Below, piece after piece: positions 9,891 to 19,396 of a stretch of DNA of 64,000 bases; positions within the stretch are counted from its first letter, which is position 1, and each line of letters opens with the position of its first letter. The notes under the pieces were generated by a model that ran no database searches, was not told where the DNA came from, and saw only the letters and a program-made list of their open reading frames with translations. The translations under genes were made by a program, and so were the position numbers. Origin of the DNA: Bacillus sp. FSL K6-3431 (GTDB taxonomy: Bacteria > Bacillota > Bacilli > Bacillales > Bacillaceae_C); NCBI RefSeq assembly GCF_038002605.1, contig NZ_JBBOCT010000001.1, forward strand, positions 1,178,001 through 1,242,000, in the 5' to 3' direction.

Positions 9891-10124
9891 CTAGTTTTTC
9901 TCTTTTATGTAATTTACAACGTCGCCAACTGTTGCAATTTTCTCAGCGTCATCATCGGAAATTTCTAAATCAAACTCATCTTCCAATTCCATAACAAGCT
10001 CCACTACGTCTAATGAGTCTGCACCTAAATCATCTTTAAAAGAAGCTTCCAATGTTACTTTAGACTCTTCCACACCAAGTCGGTCAACAATAATTTGTGT
10101 TACACGTTCAATTGTATCTGCCAT
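9891..10124 (-). CDS. acpP: Acyl carrier protein
   Basis: ACP carries growing acyl chains on 4'-phosphopantetheine during type II fatty acid synthesis. The 77-residue acidic protein contains [19 protein letters not shown] with the modified Ser at position 37. The open frame extends far upstream, but only the ATG at 10124 fits: GGGAGGTGAATCGG precedes it. It is separated from fabG by 145 bases; a TTTACT-16-TATAAT match just before the ribosome site (about 10150-10175) might give acpP extra transcription, but the resulting leader would be very short. Confidence 0.97.
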   Translation of the reverse strand: MADTIERVTQIIVDRLGVEESKVTLEASFKDDLGADSLDVVELVMELEDEFDLEISDDDAEKIATVGDVVNYIKEKN

Positions 10125-10269
10125 CCGATTCACCTCCCTCCAAGTATTATAAATGAAAATAACAAAAAGTAAAACAAATAGTAAAGAAAAGCGTAAGCTC
10201 CTGTTCATCGACGTACAAACTGTTCGCAGGATTGTGTGGCAGTGAGTCTGCGAGACATTACATCTGTCT

Positions 10270-11013
10270 CTACATGAACATACCACCATCTACATGGATC
10301 GTTTGTCCAGTTAGATAGTTTCCATCCTCAGATGCGAGAAATGATACCACTTTTGCGATGTCTTGCGGATCGCCAAATTTGCCCAGCGGGATTTGTTTTA
10401 GCATTGCTGTTTTGACTTCTTCATCCAATTTGTCAGTCATATCGGTAGTGATAAATCCGGGAGCAACTGCATTGACTGTAATACCTCTAGTTGCGAGTTC
10501 TTTTGCAGCTGTTTTGGTTAGACCTATGACTCCAGCTTTAGCTGCAACATAATTTGCTTGACCAGGGTTCCCGATTACTCCTACAATTGAAGCGATATTA
10601 ATGATTCGACCGGATCTCTGTTTCATCATTTGTCTAGATACGGCTTTCGTACATAAGAATACGCCTTTGAGATTTGTGTTGATGACATCATCCCACTCAT
10701 CTTCTTTCATCCTCATCAATAAGTTATCTCGTGTAATTCCAGCGTTATTCACTAGTATATCCAAACTACCAAATTGATTAATTGTTTCCTTCACCATTCC
10801 TTTTACATCTTCGCTGTTAGCAACATTACATTGATATGCGATCGCTTTCCGACCCAAAGCAATAATCTCGTCGACCACTTCTTTTGCTTTCGCTTCACTG
10901 CCAGAATAATTGACAAGTACATTTGCTCCTTCTTTTGCAAGAGCAATCGCAATTTCCCTACCAATTCCTCTTGATGCACCCGTTACGAGTGCTGATTTCC
11001 CTTCGACTCTCAT
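10270..11013 (-). CDS. fabG: 3-oxoacyl-[ACP] reductase FabG
   Basis: FabG reduces 3-ketoacyl-ACP with NADPH in each elongation cycle. The 247-residue short-chain dehydrogenase shows the cofactor motif TGASRGIG (about 13-20), NNAG, and the catalytic Ser-Tyr-Lys in [21 protein letters not shown]. The C-terminal [12 protein letters not shown] is typical. Its ATG overlaps the fabD stop by 4 bases and has AGAGGAGGATAAATC upstream, indicating coupling inside the FapR operon. Confidence 0.97.
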   Translation of the reverse strand: MRVEGKSALVTGASRGIGREIAIALAKEGANVLVNYSGSEAKAKEVVDEIIALGRKAIAYQCNVANSEDVKGMVKETINQFGSLDILVNNAGITRDNLLMRMKEDEWDDVINTNLKGVFLCTKAVSRQMMKQRSGRIINIASIVGVIGNPGQANYVAAKAGVIGLTKTAAKELATRGITVNAVAPGFITTDMTDKLDEEVKTAMLKQIPLGKFGDPQDIAKVVSFLASEDGNYLTGQTIHVDGGMFM

Positions 11014-11957
11014 GATTTATCCTCCTCTAACGCTTCAATCGCTTGTCGACAGCTTTCAGGATCCTGAACTGATAAAGTTGTAACATCCCGATTTATCTTT
11101 TTAATTAGTCCAGATAATACTTTTCCCGGGCCAATTTCTATAAATGTGTCGACACCAAGTTCAACCATTTTTTCAATAGAATCTTCCCAAAGTACTGGAG
11201 AATATAGTTGTTCTATCAACTTTCCTTCAATATCTTCACTCGCATGTAGCGGTCCAGCAGTGACATTTGCAATAACAGGTATTTTTGCATCATTCATTTC
11301 AATTCCTGATAATACTGCTGCAAATTTTTCCGCTGCTGGCTTCATTAATTCGGAATGAAATGGTCCACTTACTTGTAATGGCAATACTCGTTTTGCACCT
11401 TGTTCTTTTGCCTTAGCGCTTGCTAGTTCAACACCAGATACTGTTCCTGAAATAACAATTTGCCCGGGACAATTTAAATTAGCTAACTGAACTGAATGAC
11501 CATCATTCGTAATGCTTTCTGTAACTTCTAACAGACGCTCACGATCGAATCCAAGTACAGCCGCCATTGTTCCTTCACCATTAGGAACAGCCTCCTCCAT
11601 CAATTCTCCACGTTTCCTAACAGCGTAAACTGCATCAGAAAACTGCATCACACCACTAGCCACAAGTGCTGTATATTCTCCAAGACTATGTCCTGCTGTG
11701 TAATCAGGTTTAATTCCTGCTGCTTGTAAACACTGTAAAAGTGCAACGCCAGTAGTTAATAATGCCGGCTGTGCATTTGTTGTTTTCGTCAATTCCTCCT
11801 GCGTTCCTTCAAAGATCAAAGCAGAAAGTGGTTGTTCCAGTCGATTATCTGCCTCATTAAAAATCGCCATCGCATCTTCATCCGCTTCGGCAATAGCTCG
11901 TCCCATTCCTACTTTTTGTGACCCTTGCCCTGGAAAAACAAAAGCAATTTTTCCCAT
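11010..11957 (-). CDS. fabD: Malonyl-CoA:ACP transacylase FabD
   Basis: FabD moves malonyl from CoA to ACP to supply elongation. The 315-residue protein has the oxyanion motif FPGQGSQ near the N-terminus, the nucleophile motif [14 protein letters not shown] (Ser about residue 91) and the catalytic His in SGPFHSELM. It begins right after the plsX TGA, with GGGGTGGATTGA as ribosome site, and overlaps fabG. Confidence 0.97.
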   Translation of the reverse strand: MGKIAFVFPGQGSQKVGMGRAIAEADEDAMAIFNEADNRLEQPLSALIFEGTQEELTKTTNAQPALLTTGVALLQCLQAAGIKPDYTAGHSLGEYTALVASGVMQFSDAVYAVRKRGELMEEAVPNGEGTMAAVLGFDRERLLEVTESITNDGHSVQLANLNCPGQIVISGTVSGVELASAKAKEQGAKRVLPLQVSGPFHSELMKPAAEKFAAVLSGIEMNDAKIPVIANVTAGPLHASEDIEGKLIEQLYSPVLWEDSIEKMVELGVDTFIEIGPGKVLSGLIKKINRDVTTLSVQDPESCRQAIEALEEDKS

Positions 11958-12965
11958 TCAATCCACCCCATTATTCGCCCTATTATTTTCTGTAACAGCA
12001 CTACTGATTTTCCCAGATACATCATGAATGACCATTTCCCGTGCTTGTCGAACAGCATGATAAATAGCATTCGCATTTGATGAGCCATGCGCTTTAATTA
12101 CTGGTGCATCTAGCCCAAACAGACATGCGCCACCATATTCAGTATAATCTAATTTTTCTTTAAGTTGTACTAGATCTGATTTAATTAAGCCAGCAGCAAT
12201 TTTATTTTTCAAACTACTAGTTAATGTCCCTTTTAGCATAGAAAAAATAGCAGATGCTGTTCCCTCAATTGCTTTTAAAACAATATTACCAGTAAATCCG
12301 TCTGTAACAACCACATCTGCATGTCCCTCTAGTAAATCACGTGCTTCTATATTTCCAATAAATTGAAAGTCTGCTTTGTCCAATAGGTCATAAGCTTTTT
12401 TCGTTAATTCATTTCCCTTATTCGCTTCTGTTCCAATATTTAAAAGTGCTACTTTCGGCTTTTTAATCGCCCTAACTTTCTCTGCATATATATTTCCCAT
12501 AATAGCATTTTGTAGTATATGCTCTGGCTTTGCATCCGCATTTGCCCCTAAATCAAGCATAACAAACCCTCGACCATCCAAAGTGGGTAAAGTCGGTGCC
12601 AGTGCCGGTCTTTCAATCCCTTTAATCCTTCCAACGACAAATAAACCCGCAGCCATGAGCGCTCCAGTATTTCCAGCAGAGATGCACGCATTCGTCTCTC
12701 CATCATTAACTGACTGGGCCATCATAACCATTGATGCTGTTTTTTTTCTGCGTACTGCTCTAACTGGTTCATCATCAGCTTCAATTTTTTCTTCAGTATG
12801 TATAACCGTTATTTGATCCGTTTTAGTTAAATATTTATTGATTTCAGCTTCATCACCATACAAAACAAACGCCGTATCTGTAAAATCACGAGCAGCTTGC
12901 ATAATACCATAAACAATTTCTTTCGGCGCATGATCTCCACCCATTGCATCAATTGCAATTTTCAT
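11958..12965 (-). CDS. plsX: Phosphate acyltransferase PlsX
   Basis: PlsX makes acyl-phosphate from acyl-ACP for the PlsX-PlsY route to lysophosphatidic acid, at the inner face of the membrane. The 335-residue product begins [20 protein letters not shown] and carries [31 protein letters not shown] and [17 protein letters not shown], all PlsX signatures. Its ATG overlaps the fapR stop (ATGA) and is preceded by GAAGGTGAATTTGA. Confidence 0.97.
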   Translation of the reverse strand: MKIAIDAMGGDHAPKEIVYGIMQAARDFTDTAFVLYGDEAEINKYLTKTDQITVIHTEEKIEADDEPVRAVRRKKTASMVMMAQSVNDGETNACISAGNTGALMAAGLFVVGRIKGIERPALAPTLPTLDGRGFVMLDLGANADAKPEHILQNAIMGNIYAEKVRAIKKPKVALLNIGTEANKGNELTKKAYDLLDKADFQFIGNIEARDLLEGHADVVVTDGFTGNIVLKAIEGTASAIFSMLKGTLTSSLKNKIAAGLIKSDLVQLKEKLDYTEYGGACLFGLDAPVIKAHGSSNANAIYHAVRQAREMVIHDVSGKISSAVTENNRANNGVD

Positions 12966-13546
12966 TCAAATTCACCTTCTATGTTTTGACTAGATCGATA
13001 CATTTCAAATTCACCTTTAAAAACAAGCTCTTGGTCTACAAAACTTTGAACATCCACAATCGTTCGATCTTGAACAATGAGTTGTTTTTTCACTTTTGCT
13101 TTTGCCACTACTCTTTCACCCGTTTTTACTGGACGAATAAATTGGATATTCACTTTCGCTGTAAGCGCTAGCTCATCATTGATTACAGCTACTGCAAGTG
13201 AATTCGCTTGAGCAAACAAATGATGTCCACGTGCAATAGAATTTCTAATAAACACATGCTCTTGTTTTACATCAAAAATTGAAATAGCGGTTTGATCAAG
13301 TTGTATATCAATAATTTCGCCAATTACTTCGTTAATAGGTAGGGACTTCACTTCATCTTCTACATGTTTTACCGCTACTGTTTTGATTCTTTCTCTTAGT
13401 TCAGGAATAGCAAGTTCCATCCGATCAAGTCGGATCGTTTGTACGCTGACCGAAAATAGTTCCGCCAATTCTTCATCTGTAATAAACGGATTTTCCTCTA
13501 TCGTTTTGCGCAGTAACTTTTGTCTCTCTTTCTTTGAAGGCCTCAT
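12962..13546 (-). CDS. fapR: Malonyl-CoA-responsive lipid synthesis repressor FapR
   Basis: FapR represses fatty acid and phospholipid genes and is released from DNA by malonyl-CoA. The N-terminus (1-55) is a DeoR-like helix-turn-helix, [20 protein letters not shown], followed by a hot-dog fold effector domain (about 85-185; [20 protein letters not shown]). I start at ATG 13546 (MRPSKKERQ); the in-frame ATG at 13561 has no ribosome site. The gene heads the operon and its own upstream region contains a FapR-type operator, implying autoregulation. Confidence 0.95.
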   Translation of the reverse strand: MRPSKKERQKLLRKTIEENPFITDEELAELFSVSVQTIRLDRMELAIPELRERIKTVAVKHVEDEVKSLPINEVIGEIIDIQLDQTAISIFDVKQEHVFIRNSIARGHHLFAQANSLAVAVINDELALTAKVNIQFIRPVKTGERVVAKAKVKKQLIVQDRTIVDVQSFVDQELVFKGEFEMYRSSQNIEGEFE

Positions 13547-13568
13547 ATTTATCAACACCATTCAAGAT

Positions 13569-13587
13569 ATTATGACTAGGTATTAAT
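13569..13587 (-). promoter_or_regulatory. Probable FapR operator upstream of fapR
   Basis: The minus strand reads ATTAATACCTAGTCATAAT, an imperfect dyad closely resembling the FapR box of B. subtilis as I remember it (ATTAGTACCTAGTCTTAAT type). It lies 23 bases before the fapR ATG, where repression of the operon would be expected. The match is by eye. Confidence 0.72.
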
Positions 13588-13602
13588 AGTAGTATATAAA
13601 AC

Positions 13603-13636
13603 AAAAAAGAAAAACGCAACAAAAATACGTTTCTCT
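13603..13636 (-). terminator. Likely terminator after recG
   Basis: The minus strand AGAGAAACG pairs with CGTTTTTCT (one G-U pair) around an 11-base AT-rich loop and is followed by TTTTTTG. It lies 10 bases after the recG stop and separates recG from the FapR operon. Confidence 0.65.
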
Positions 13637-13645
13637 CTTGTTATA

Positions 13646-15694
13646 TTAATCCAGTTTTTCTCCCGATAAAACGCCTGATTCCTCTAGGTATGTCCTTAAT
13701 GGTAAAAAATCTTCAGCTTCCCAAAATTCTTTCTGCTCAAGTAAATGGGCCGCGTCATTCCGCGCTGTTTCTAAAGCCCTATAATCATGGACCATATCAG
13801 CTACTTTGAAATCCGGTAGTCCACTTTGTTTTTTTCCAAAAAAGTCACCAGGACCACGTAATTCTAAATCCCGTTCACTCAAGACAAATCCATCGTTCGT
13901 CTCCGTCATGATCTTCATTCTTTCTTTCCCAACTTCTGATTTAGGATCAGCAAGTAATATACAATAGGATTGCTCCTTCCCCCTTCCTACCCTCCCGCGT
14001 AATTGATGGAGCTGTGATAGGCCAAATCTCTCTGCATCATAGATGACCATAACAGTTGCATTCGGTACATTTACTCCTACTTCAACAACGGTTGTTGACA
14101 CTAGCAGTTGAACTTGATTTTCACTATATGCTTTCATTACTTCTTCTTTCTCAGCAGAAGATAGCCGACCATGCATGAGCCCAATATTAAATTTCCCTTG
14201 AAAATGATTAGAGAGCATGTCAAAAACATCAATAGCATTTTGAACATCGATTTTCTCAGATTCCTCTATCAAAGGACAAATAACATATGCTTGATGACCT
14301 TTTAACAACTCTGCTTCAACAAACTTCAGTATTCTATCAAGCATATTATGCTTCGCCCAATATGTTTCGATTTCTTTTCTACCTAATGGCATTTCATCTA
14401 TTACGGAAACATCCATTTCTCCAAACACTGTAATGGCAAGCGTCCGTGGAATTGGTGTTGCTGTCATAAACAAAACGTCAGGACTTTCTCCTTTTTCACG
14501 AAGTACTCGACGCTGCTCTACACCAAAGCGATGTTGCTCATCTGTTATTACTAAACCCAGTCGGGCAAAATTCACCTCTTCTTGGATCAATGCATGAGTC
14601 CCAATCATTATATCAATTTTGCCACTCTGTAAATCTTCTAAAATAACACGCCTTTTTTTTCCTTTTATTGAGCTTGTTAATAAGGCCGTAGATACTCCTA
14701 CAGGTTCTAAAAGATCTCTTAGTGATGTCGCATGTTGTTCGGCAAGAATCTCCGTAGGAACCATTAATGCTCCTTGATAGCCCGCCGTTACACTAGCATA
14801 TAATGCAATAGCTGCAACAGCAGTCTTTCCTGATCCAACATCACCTTGGAGAAGTCGATTCATTTTATACGGAGATTTTAAATCGGCACATATTTCATTT
14901 ACAACTTTCTTTTGCGCATTTGTTAATGTAAAAGGAAGTGTAGCAATGAATTTTTTTAACATCTCTAGATTATAATTTTGTTCCATTCCTTTTGATTGCT
15001 CTCGCTCTATTTTTCGAAAGGTTTGCATTTTTAATTGAAAATAGAGAAATTCTTCGTATACAAATCTTCTACGTGCTTGCTTCATCTCATCCTGGGAATG
15101 TGGGAAATGCATTGCATGCAAAGCTGGTTTTTTATTTGATAATTTATATTTATCTCTCAACACTTTGGGTAATGTTTCTTCGATATATTCTCCATATTCA
15201 TGAAATGCTTGGGTGATATAACGGCGCAAAGCTTTCACACCTACATTTCCTTTCGTTGGATAGACTGGTTCAAATTCTGTTATTTGTGAGTGAGGTCCCA
15301 ACTGTAAATCTTGACCAGTAATTGTTTGACGATGCTTATCCCATTTACCAGACACGGTAATTACATCTTGTGGATTTAACTTTCCTTTTAAATATGGACG
15401 GTTAAAGAAAGTTACTTTTATTAAATAAGGATCTACGAGTAGATGGATGATAATTCTGTTTTTTTTCCTACCAAAATACATGATAGAAGGCTCACTGTGG
15501 ACAATTCCTTCAATCGTTATTTTTTCATCATGTGCCACTTCTGCCAAGTCACGCAAACTTACATCTTCATACCTAAATGGAAGATGATTCAGCAAATCAG
15601 CAATCGTGGAAATACCCATATCAGATAACGTAGCCGCTGTTTCAACGCCGATGCCTTTTAGTACAGAAACGGGATCAAGTATATTTTTATTCAC
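13646..15694 (-). CDS. recG: ATP-dependent DNA helicase RecG
   Basis: RecG reverses stalled forks and branch-migrates Holliday junctions. It has an N-terminal wedge/OB domain (about 60-150; KITIEGIVHSEPSIMYFG), helicase motifs LLQGDVGSGKTAVAAIAL (Walker A), ITDEQHRFGVEQR (DExH), MTATPIPRTLAITVFG, and the C-terminal QLRGRVGRGKEQSYC. The frame is open to a TTG at 15715, but GTG at 15694 gives 682 residues, the Bacillus length. It overlaps the last 8 bases of a 40-codon ORF that has a strong ribosome site, so recG may be translated by coupling. Confidence 0.93.
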   Translation of the reverse strand: MNKNILDPVSVLKGIGVETAATLSDMGISTIADLLNHLPFRYEDVSLRDLAEVAHDEKITIEGIVHSEPSIMYFGRKKNRIIIHLLVDPYLIKVTFFNRPYLKGKLNPQDVITVSGKWDKHRQTITGQDLQLGPHSQITEFEPVYPTKGNVGVKALRRYITQAFHEYGEYIEETLPKVLRDKYKLSNKKPALHAMHFPHSQDEMKQARRRFVYEEFLYFQLKMQTFRKIEREQSKGMEQNYNLEMLKKFIATLPFTLTNAQKKVVNEICADLKSPYKMNRLLQGDVGSGKTAVAAIALYASVTAGYQGALMVPTEILAEQHATSLRDLLEPVGVSTALLTSSIKGKKRRVILEDLQSGKIDIMIGTHALIQEEVNFARLGLVITDEQHRFGVEQRRVLREKGESPDVLFMTATPIPRTLAITVFGEMDVSVIDEMPLGRKEIETYWAKHNMLDRILKFVEAELLKGHQAYVICPLIEESEKIDVQNAIDVFDMLSNHFQGKFNIGLMHGRLSSAEKEEVMKAYSENQVQLLVSTTVVEVGVNVPNATVMVIYDAERFGLSQLHQLRGRVGRGKEQSYCILLADPKSEVGKERMKIMTETNDGFVLSERDLELRGPGDFFGKKQSGLPDFKVADMVHDYRALETARNDAAHLLEQKEFWEAEDFLPLRTYLEESGVLSGEKLD

Positions 15695-15809
15695 AATTCG
15701 CTGGCGCAATCCCAAAAATCATAGCTTTTAACATTGGACCAATTGCAGCCAATCCCCCTTTACCTGTTCCATTTAATGAAGTTGATATTTGTTCATTTAT
15801 GTATTTCAT
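15687..15809 (-). CDS. 40-codon ORF overlapping the recG start; possible sdaAA 3' remnant
   Basis: ATG at 15809 is preceded by GAGGGAGGAACACTTG, and the ORF ends in a TAA inside the recG start region (8-base overlap). The peptide contains SLNGTGKGGLAAIG and then MIFG. From memory this resembles the C-terminal ALRETGQGGLAAT..IFG part of the serine dehydratase alpha chain SdaAA. In B. subtilis sdaAB-sdaAA lie exactly here, between the fakA homologue and recG. I therefore think it is a leftover of sdaAA, now possibly serving as a short leader coupling translation into recG. The similarity is short and unverified; a functionless ORF is also possible. Confidence 0.45.
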   Translation of the reverse strand: MKYINEQISTSLNGTGKGGLAAIGPMLKAMIFGIAPANCE

Positions 15810-15882
15810 CAAGTGTTCCTCCCTCGTTTAATCCCACAGGAAAAGATATGTATAGCGAACGCTTATGTTTCTATATACAAGG

Positions 15883-15909
15883 AAATAGAAGGGATATCCC
15901 CTTCTATTT
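15883..15909 (-). terminator. Hairpin after fakA, probable terminator
   Basis: A near-perfect inverted repeat AAATAGAAGGG/CCCTTCTATTT with a 5-base centre lies 10 bases after the fakA stop. The T-run that follows on the minus strand is short (ATTTCC), so termination may be partial. Confidence 0.6.
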
Positions 15910-15918
15910 TGCTGTTAT

Positions 15919-17598
15919 TTATTCGACTGAGAATATATAATTATACAAAGGTTGATTTCCGTTATGGATTTCCACTTCAACATCTTGATAATTTTCGTCT
16001 AGGTATTTAACTAACTGATCTATCTGAGATTGATCTGTATCTTCTCCATAAAGAATCGTCAAAATCTCAGTTTCATCATCAATCATCTTCGCTAACAGAT
16101 TACTTGCAGTAGTGAAAAGATCGCTGCTTGTTTCAACGATTTTACCTTCGTTAATTCCCATATAATCATCTTTTGTAATAGCTAATCCATCAATACTTGT
16201 GTCACGAACAGCGAAAGTTACCAGGCCAGTCTTTACTTCTCCTAATGCTTCATTCATTCCTTCACCGTTTTTCTCTAATGAAACGGATGAATTAAATGCT
16301 AACGCAGCAGCTAATCCTTGAGGTACTGTTTTAGTCGGTACAACAATTACATTTTCTTCAGCAATATCTGCGGCTTGTTCAGCAGCCATAATAATATTTT
16401 TATTATTTGGCAATAATATGATGTTATTTGCATTCGCTTTTTTTATAGACTCCATAATATCTTCCGTACTCGGATTCATTGTTTGGCCACCTTCAATGAC
16501 CTCAGAAACGCCTATGCTTTTAAACAGATCAGCAATTCCCGTGCCCATTGATACAGCAATGATCGCATACTCTTGATGCTCCCTTACCTTGGAAGCCGCG
16601 TTCGTAACATGATCAGAGTGTGGCTGTGAATCTCCAATAATTGCACTATGTTGTTCTCTCATGTTTTCTATTTTCATATGAATTAAACTACCATACTTTT
16701 GGCCATAGGATAAGACATCCCCAGGTTGCTCAGAATGTATATGGACCTTAGCAACCTCATCATCTGAAATTACAAGCAATGAGTCACCGTATTCACTTAA
16801 TTCATTTCTAAAGTTATCTTCATTAAAAGTCTTTTTATTTGTTTCCAAACGAACCATAAATTCTGTGCAATACCCATATTCAATATCTTCGGTATTCATA
16901 AATCCTTGTATACTTTGATGATGCTGCGCATTTACAAGCTCGTCCATGGATGGAGTAAATGGCTCCATATCAGGTAATGCTTCGCCTTTTAAAACGGCTA
17001 GAAAACCTTCGTACACACAAACAAGGCCTTGTCCGCCACTATCAACGACACCAACCTCTTTTAAAACAGGCAACAAATCAGGTGTACGCTGAAGTGAAGC
17101 TTTAGCCTCTTTCAATGTTTCTTCCATGACTACGATCAGATCTGTTTCAGTAATCGCAACGTGAACTGCTTTGTTAGCGGCATCTTTAGCAACTGTTAAA
17201 ATAGTTCCTTCAACAGGTTTCATCACAGCTTTATATGCCGTTTTCACACCAGTGTTCAGCGCTTCCGCAAAATCTAAACTTGTAAGAAACGGCTTCTGTT
17301 CAATTGCTTTAGCAAATCCTCGGAACAGTTGGGATAAGATAACCCCCGAGTTACCTCTTGCACCCATCAGTAGGCCTTTCGAAAGAGCAGTTGCCACTTT
17401 GCCTATATGTTCTTGCTTATTTTTTTGCACTTCTTTAGAACCTGATGACATCGATAAATTCATATTTGTTCCCGTATCTCCGTCTGGAACGGGGAATACG
17501 TTTAGTGCATCAACCATTTGCGCATTTGCTGCTAAGTGATTCGCTCCTTGAATAATCATCTCAGCAAAGCGGTTACCATCCAATGATGTATTAGACAC
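15919..17598 (-). CDS. fakA: Fatty acid kinase catalytic subunit FakA / YloV (DhaL-DegV-like)
   Basis: FakA phosphorylates exogenous fatty acids presented by FakB (DegV) proteins, feeding PlsX/PlsY. The 559-residue protein has an N-terminal DhaL kinase domain with FPVPDGDTGTNMNLSMSSG (about 35-55), ARGNSGVILSQLFRG and the VDSGGQGL motif; the middle and C-terminal domains (IEYGYCTEFMVR; LLPNNKNIIMAAEQAA) match the YloV family. It begins at GTG behind GAGGAGGAAAAAGTAA, 18 bases after the Gls24-family gene. The name comes from homology to the B. subtilis yloV locus. Confidence 0.9.
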   Translation of the reverse strand: MSNTSLDGNRFAEMIIQGANHLAANAQMVDALNVFPVPDGDTGTNMNLSMSSGSKEVQKNKQEHIGKVATALSKGLLMGARGNSGVILSQLFRGFAKAIEQKPFLTSLDFAEALNTGVKTAYKAVMKPVEGTILTVAKDAANKAVHVAITETDLIVVMEETLKEAKASLQRTPDLLPVLKEVGVVDSGGQGLVCVYEGFLAVLKGEALPDMEPFTPSMDELVNAQHHQSIQGFMNTEDIEYGYCTEFMVRLETNKKTFNEDNFRNELSEYGDSLLVISDDEVAKVHIHSEQPGDVLSYGQKYGSLIHMKIENMREQHSAIIGDSQPHSDHVTNAASKVREHQEYAIIAVSMGTGIADLFKSIGVSEVIEGGQTMNPSTEDIMESIKKANANNIILLPNNKNIIMAAEQAADIAEENVIVVPTKTVPQGLAAALAFNSSVSLEKNGEGMNEALGEVKTGLVTFAVRDTSIDGLAITKDDYMGINEGKIVETSSDLFTTASNLLAKMIDDETEILTILYGEDTDQSQIDQLVKYLDENYQDVEVEIHNGNQPLYNYIFSVE

Positions 17599-17615
17599 TT
17601 ACTTTTTCCTCCTCA

Positions 17616-17978
17616 TTAAGGATTCGTTACACGAACTCCCTGTACAAAAATATTTACTGTATCTGCTGATATTCCAATCGTTTGTTCCAGTGTGTATTTC
17701 ACTTTAGATTGTACATTATGAGCTATTTCTGAAATTTTCGTTCCATAGCTGACGATGATATACATATCTATATGGAGTGAGCTTTCTACTTGGCGGATAA
17801 TAATCCCACGAGTAAAGTTTTCTTTTCCTAAAATATCAGTGAATCCATCTTTAATTTGATTTTTAGAAGCCATTCCTACAATACCATAGCAGTCGATTGC
17901 TGCCCCCCCTGCAATCGTTGCAATTACATCATTGGATATTTCAATTTGACCATATTTTGTTGTCATTTCTATTGACAT
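17616..17978 (-). CDS. yloU: Asp23/Gls24 family envelope stress protein YloU
   Basis: A 120-residue Asp23/Gls24 domain protein. The pattern IEISNDVIATIAGGAAIDCYG, then GIVGMASK and HIDMYIIVSYGTKISEIAHN, is characteristic. Members are cytoplasmic or membrane-associated and linked to cell-envelope homeostasis; the exact role of YloU is unknown. It is divergent from rpmB and precedes fakA as in B. subtilis. The ATG follows GAGGAGGAAGTTGC. A TTGACA with a weak AT-rich -10 lies near 18080-18107 and could be its promoter. Confidence 0.9.
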   Translation of the reverse strand: MSIEMTTKYGQIEISNDVIATIAGGAAIDCYGIVGMASKNQIKDGFTDILGKENFTRGIIIRQVESSLHIDMYIIVSYGTKISEIAHNVQSKVKYTLEQTIGISADTVNIFVQGVRVTNP

Positions 17979-18142
17979 GCAACTTCCTCCTCATTGTCGA
18001 ATCATCGCATATACGGGTTTATTTTCCGCATGATAATACGTACACATAATAGCTATCATTAGTTTACTATATAAGGCTATTTTTTAAAAGCGATACCTTT
18101 TTGATGTCAAGCAAATCTTCTTTAAAGAACAGGATTGAAGTA

Positions 18143-18171
18143 TTGCATTATGAAAGTATGTATGATAAATT
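18143..18171 (+). promoter_or_regulatory. Candidate sigma-A promoter for rpmB
   Basis: TTGCAT at 18143-18148, a 17-base spacer, and TAAATT at 18166-18171 on the plus strand, about 80 bases before the rpmB ATG. It is the best -35/-10 pair in the 271-base gap 17979-18249, which otherwise shows no gene. Confidence 0.5.
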
Positions 18172-18249
18172 ATTAAAGTATCTTTAATGAGCAAATTGAA
18201 GTGATGAGCGATTAAATAGTATTACTTCAGCAACGGGAGGGAATTATAT

Positions 18250-18438
18250 ATGCCAAAGCAATGTGTTATCACTGGTCGTAAAACATCGTCAGGTAATAAC
18301 CGTTCACATGCTATGAATGCTAGTAAACGTACTTGGGGAGCAAATCTTCAAAAAGTCCGCATTCTTGTTGACGGAAAACCGAAACGTGTATGGGTCTCTG
18401 CAAGAGCTCTTAAATCCGGTAAAGTCGAAAGAGTGTAA
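18250..18438 (+). CDS. rpmB: 50S ribosomal protein L28
   Basis: A 62-residue L28 of the large subunit, one of only two genes read on the plus strand. [20 protein letters not shown] and [20 protein letters not shown] are characteristic. The N-terminus keeps a single Cys but not the four-Cys zinc pattern, so it is the zinc-free form. AACGGGAGGGAATTATAT precedes the ATG. It is followed by an R2 repeat and then a bidirectional terminator shared with spoVM. Confidence 0.97.
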   Translation: MPKQCVITGRKTSSGNNRSHAMNASKRTWGANLQKVRILVDGKPKRVWVSARALKSGKVERV

Positions 18439-18456
18439 AAACTAACTATAAGCAAA

Positions 18457-18513
18457 ATCGGTTAGTACACCACGTACTGTGGCAACTCCGATAGACCCTG
18501 CGACATGCAGGCT
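18457..18513 (+). repeat. Hairpin-forming repeat (family R2), copy after rpmB
   Basis: ATCGG and CCGAT (outer stem) enclose CCAC-GTACT-GTGG (inner stem), followed by a second hairpin CCTGCGACATGCAGG. The order of modules is the same as in the copy behind ffh, and the orientation is again sense to the upstream gene. The second hairpin differs in sequence from that copy but still pairs. Confidence 0.72.
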
Positions 18514-18518
18514 AAAAC

Positions 18519-18546
18519 AAAAAGGCGCCTGATTCAGGTGCCTTTT
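18519..18546. terminator. Bidirectional terminator between rpmB and spoVM
   Basis: GGCGCCTG-ATT-CAGGTGCC (one G-T pair) is flanked by AAAAA and TTTT, so it can stop rpmB on the plus strand and spoVM on the minus strand. The convergent gene arrangement fits. Confidence 0.88.
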
Positions 18547-18555
18547 CTCATTTTC

Positions 18556-18636
18556 TTAATTCTTTTTAAATGTCCCCAGCATTGCCCTAACTATCCCACC
18601 CAATATTCTTGGCAGTTTAAATGTATAAAATCTCAT
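18556..18636 (-). CDS. spoVM: Stage V sporulation protein SpoVM (26 residues)
   Basis: SpoVM is a 26-residue amphipathic peptide that recognises the curved forespore outer membrane and anchors SpoIVA for coat assembly. The translation starts MRFYTFKLPRILGGIVRA and continues MLGTFKKN, nearly residue for residue the B. subtilis peptide, including the critical Pro at position 9. TAGGAGGGAATTTTT precedes the ATG. The position between thiN and rpmB is conserved. It is easily missed because of its size, but the match is unmistakable and shows that the organism is a spore-former. I could not assign its sigma-E promoter with confidence. Confidence 0.97.
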   Translation of the reverse strand: MRFYTFKLPRILGGIVRAMLGTFKKN

Positions 18637-18733
18637 AAAAATTCCCTCCTAATCTGAAAAACGGGTTTCCAGTCAATCCTATTATATTCGGCATAAATGG
18701 ATTCGTACGTGCCCATTTATCATGGGGCATATG

Positions 18734-19396
18734 CTAATCATTACTTCTTATCATCATTAATATGCCATTTTCAAATAAAAAAGTACCCGTTTCTAGGAGA
18801 AGTTCGTTACTAATGCATAAAGATGAACCGAATGGTACACGATGATTAGTAAGAGGATATTTGAATCCGGTTAGCGTCAACCCTGTCACATCAGTAGTGA
18901 GGGGAATGAATGAGATATATTTTTTTTGAATATCGGTTTGAATTTGGTAACGTCCCGGAAAATAAATAGAAATTGCATTTTGCAGATCGAGCATTTCTAT
19001 TTTTACTAAAACATTCTGTTTTTGATAATGGGACAGCATGAGAGCATTTGCCATAAAATGGTCCAATCTGCCCCCGGTAGCTCCAAAAATTTTTATTTTA
19101 GTAGGATTTTGTTTAAGCGCCCATTCCATTGCTAATTCCATATCTGTTTCATCTTTTTCCGCTCGAAAACGGCTAATCTCATCTATATGAAGAGTTATTT
19201 CTGTCCATTCTTCGTCTGTTACTGAATCAAAGTCACCAACTGCGAAGTGTGGTATGATGCCTTCCTCCAACAGATAAGATACACCACGATCTACACCCAT
19301 CCATTCGATATTACCAATATTACTAAAAGCGGAATCTGGTATTAGATGTTTAGGACCACCTGCAATGAGGTGGATAACTTTTTCATGCGTAACCAT
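18734..19396 (-). CDS. thiN: Thiamine pyrophosphokinase ThiN
   Basis: ThiN converts thiamine and ATP to thiamine pyrophosphate. The 220-residue product shows WMGVDRGVSYLLEEGIIPHFAVGDFDSV (about 28-57; GDFDS is the metal site) and AEKDETDMELAMEWAL, then KIKIFGATGGRLDHFMANAL, all ThiN signatures. The ATG follows the rpe stop directly (TAAATG) without a clear ribosome site, so translation probably depends on rpe. Slightly longer than B. subtilis ThiN. Confidence 0.95.
   Translation of the reverse strand: MVTHEKVIHLIAGGPKHLIPDSAFSNIGNIEWMGVDRGVSYLLEEGIIPHFAVGDFDSVTDEEWTEITLHIDEISRFRAEKDETDMELAMEWALKQNPTKIKIFGATGGRLDHFMANALMLSHYQKQNVLVKIEMLDLQNAISIYFPGRYQIQTDIQKKYISFIPLTTDVTGLTLTGFKYPLTNHRVPFGSSLCISNELLLETGTFLFENGILMMIRSND

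Noticed and set aside
10125..10289. N-terminal extension of acpP with a hydrophobic segment
   Set aside because: The extension is not ACP-like and the ATG at 10124 has a near-perfect ribosome site.
15851..15872. CGAAC..GTT sequence upstream of recG, considered as a LexA box
   Set aside because: The half sites are two bases too far apart for the Bacillus consensus CGAAC-N4-GTTCG.
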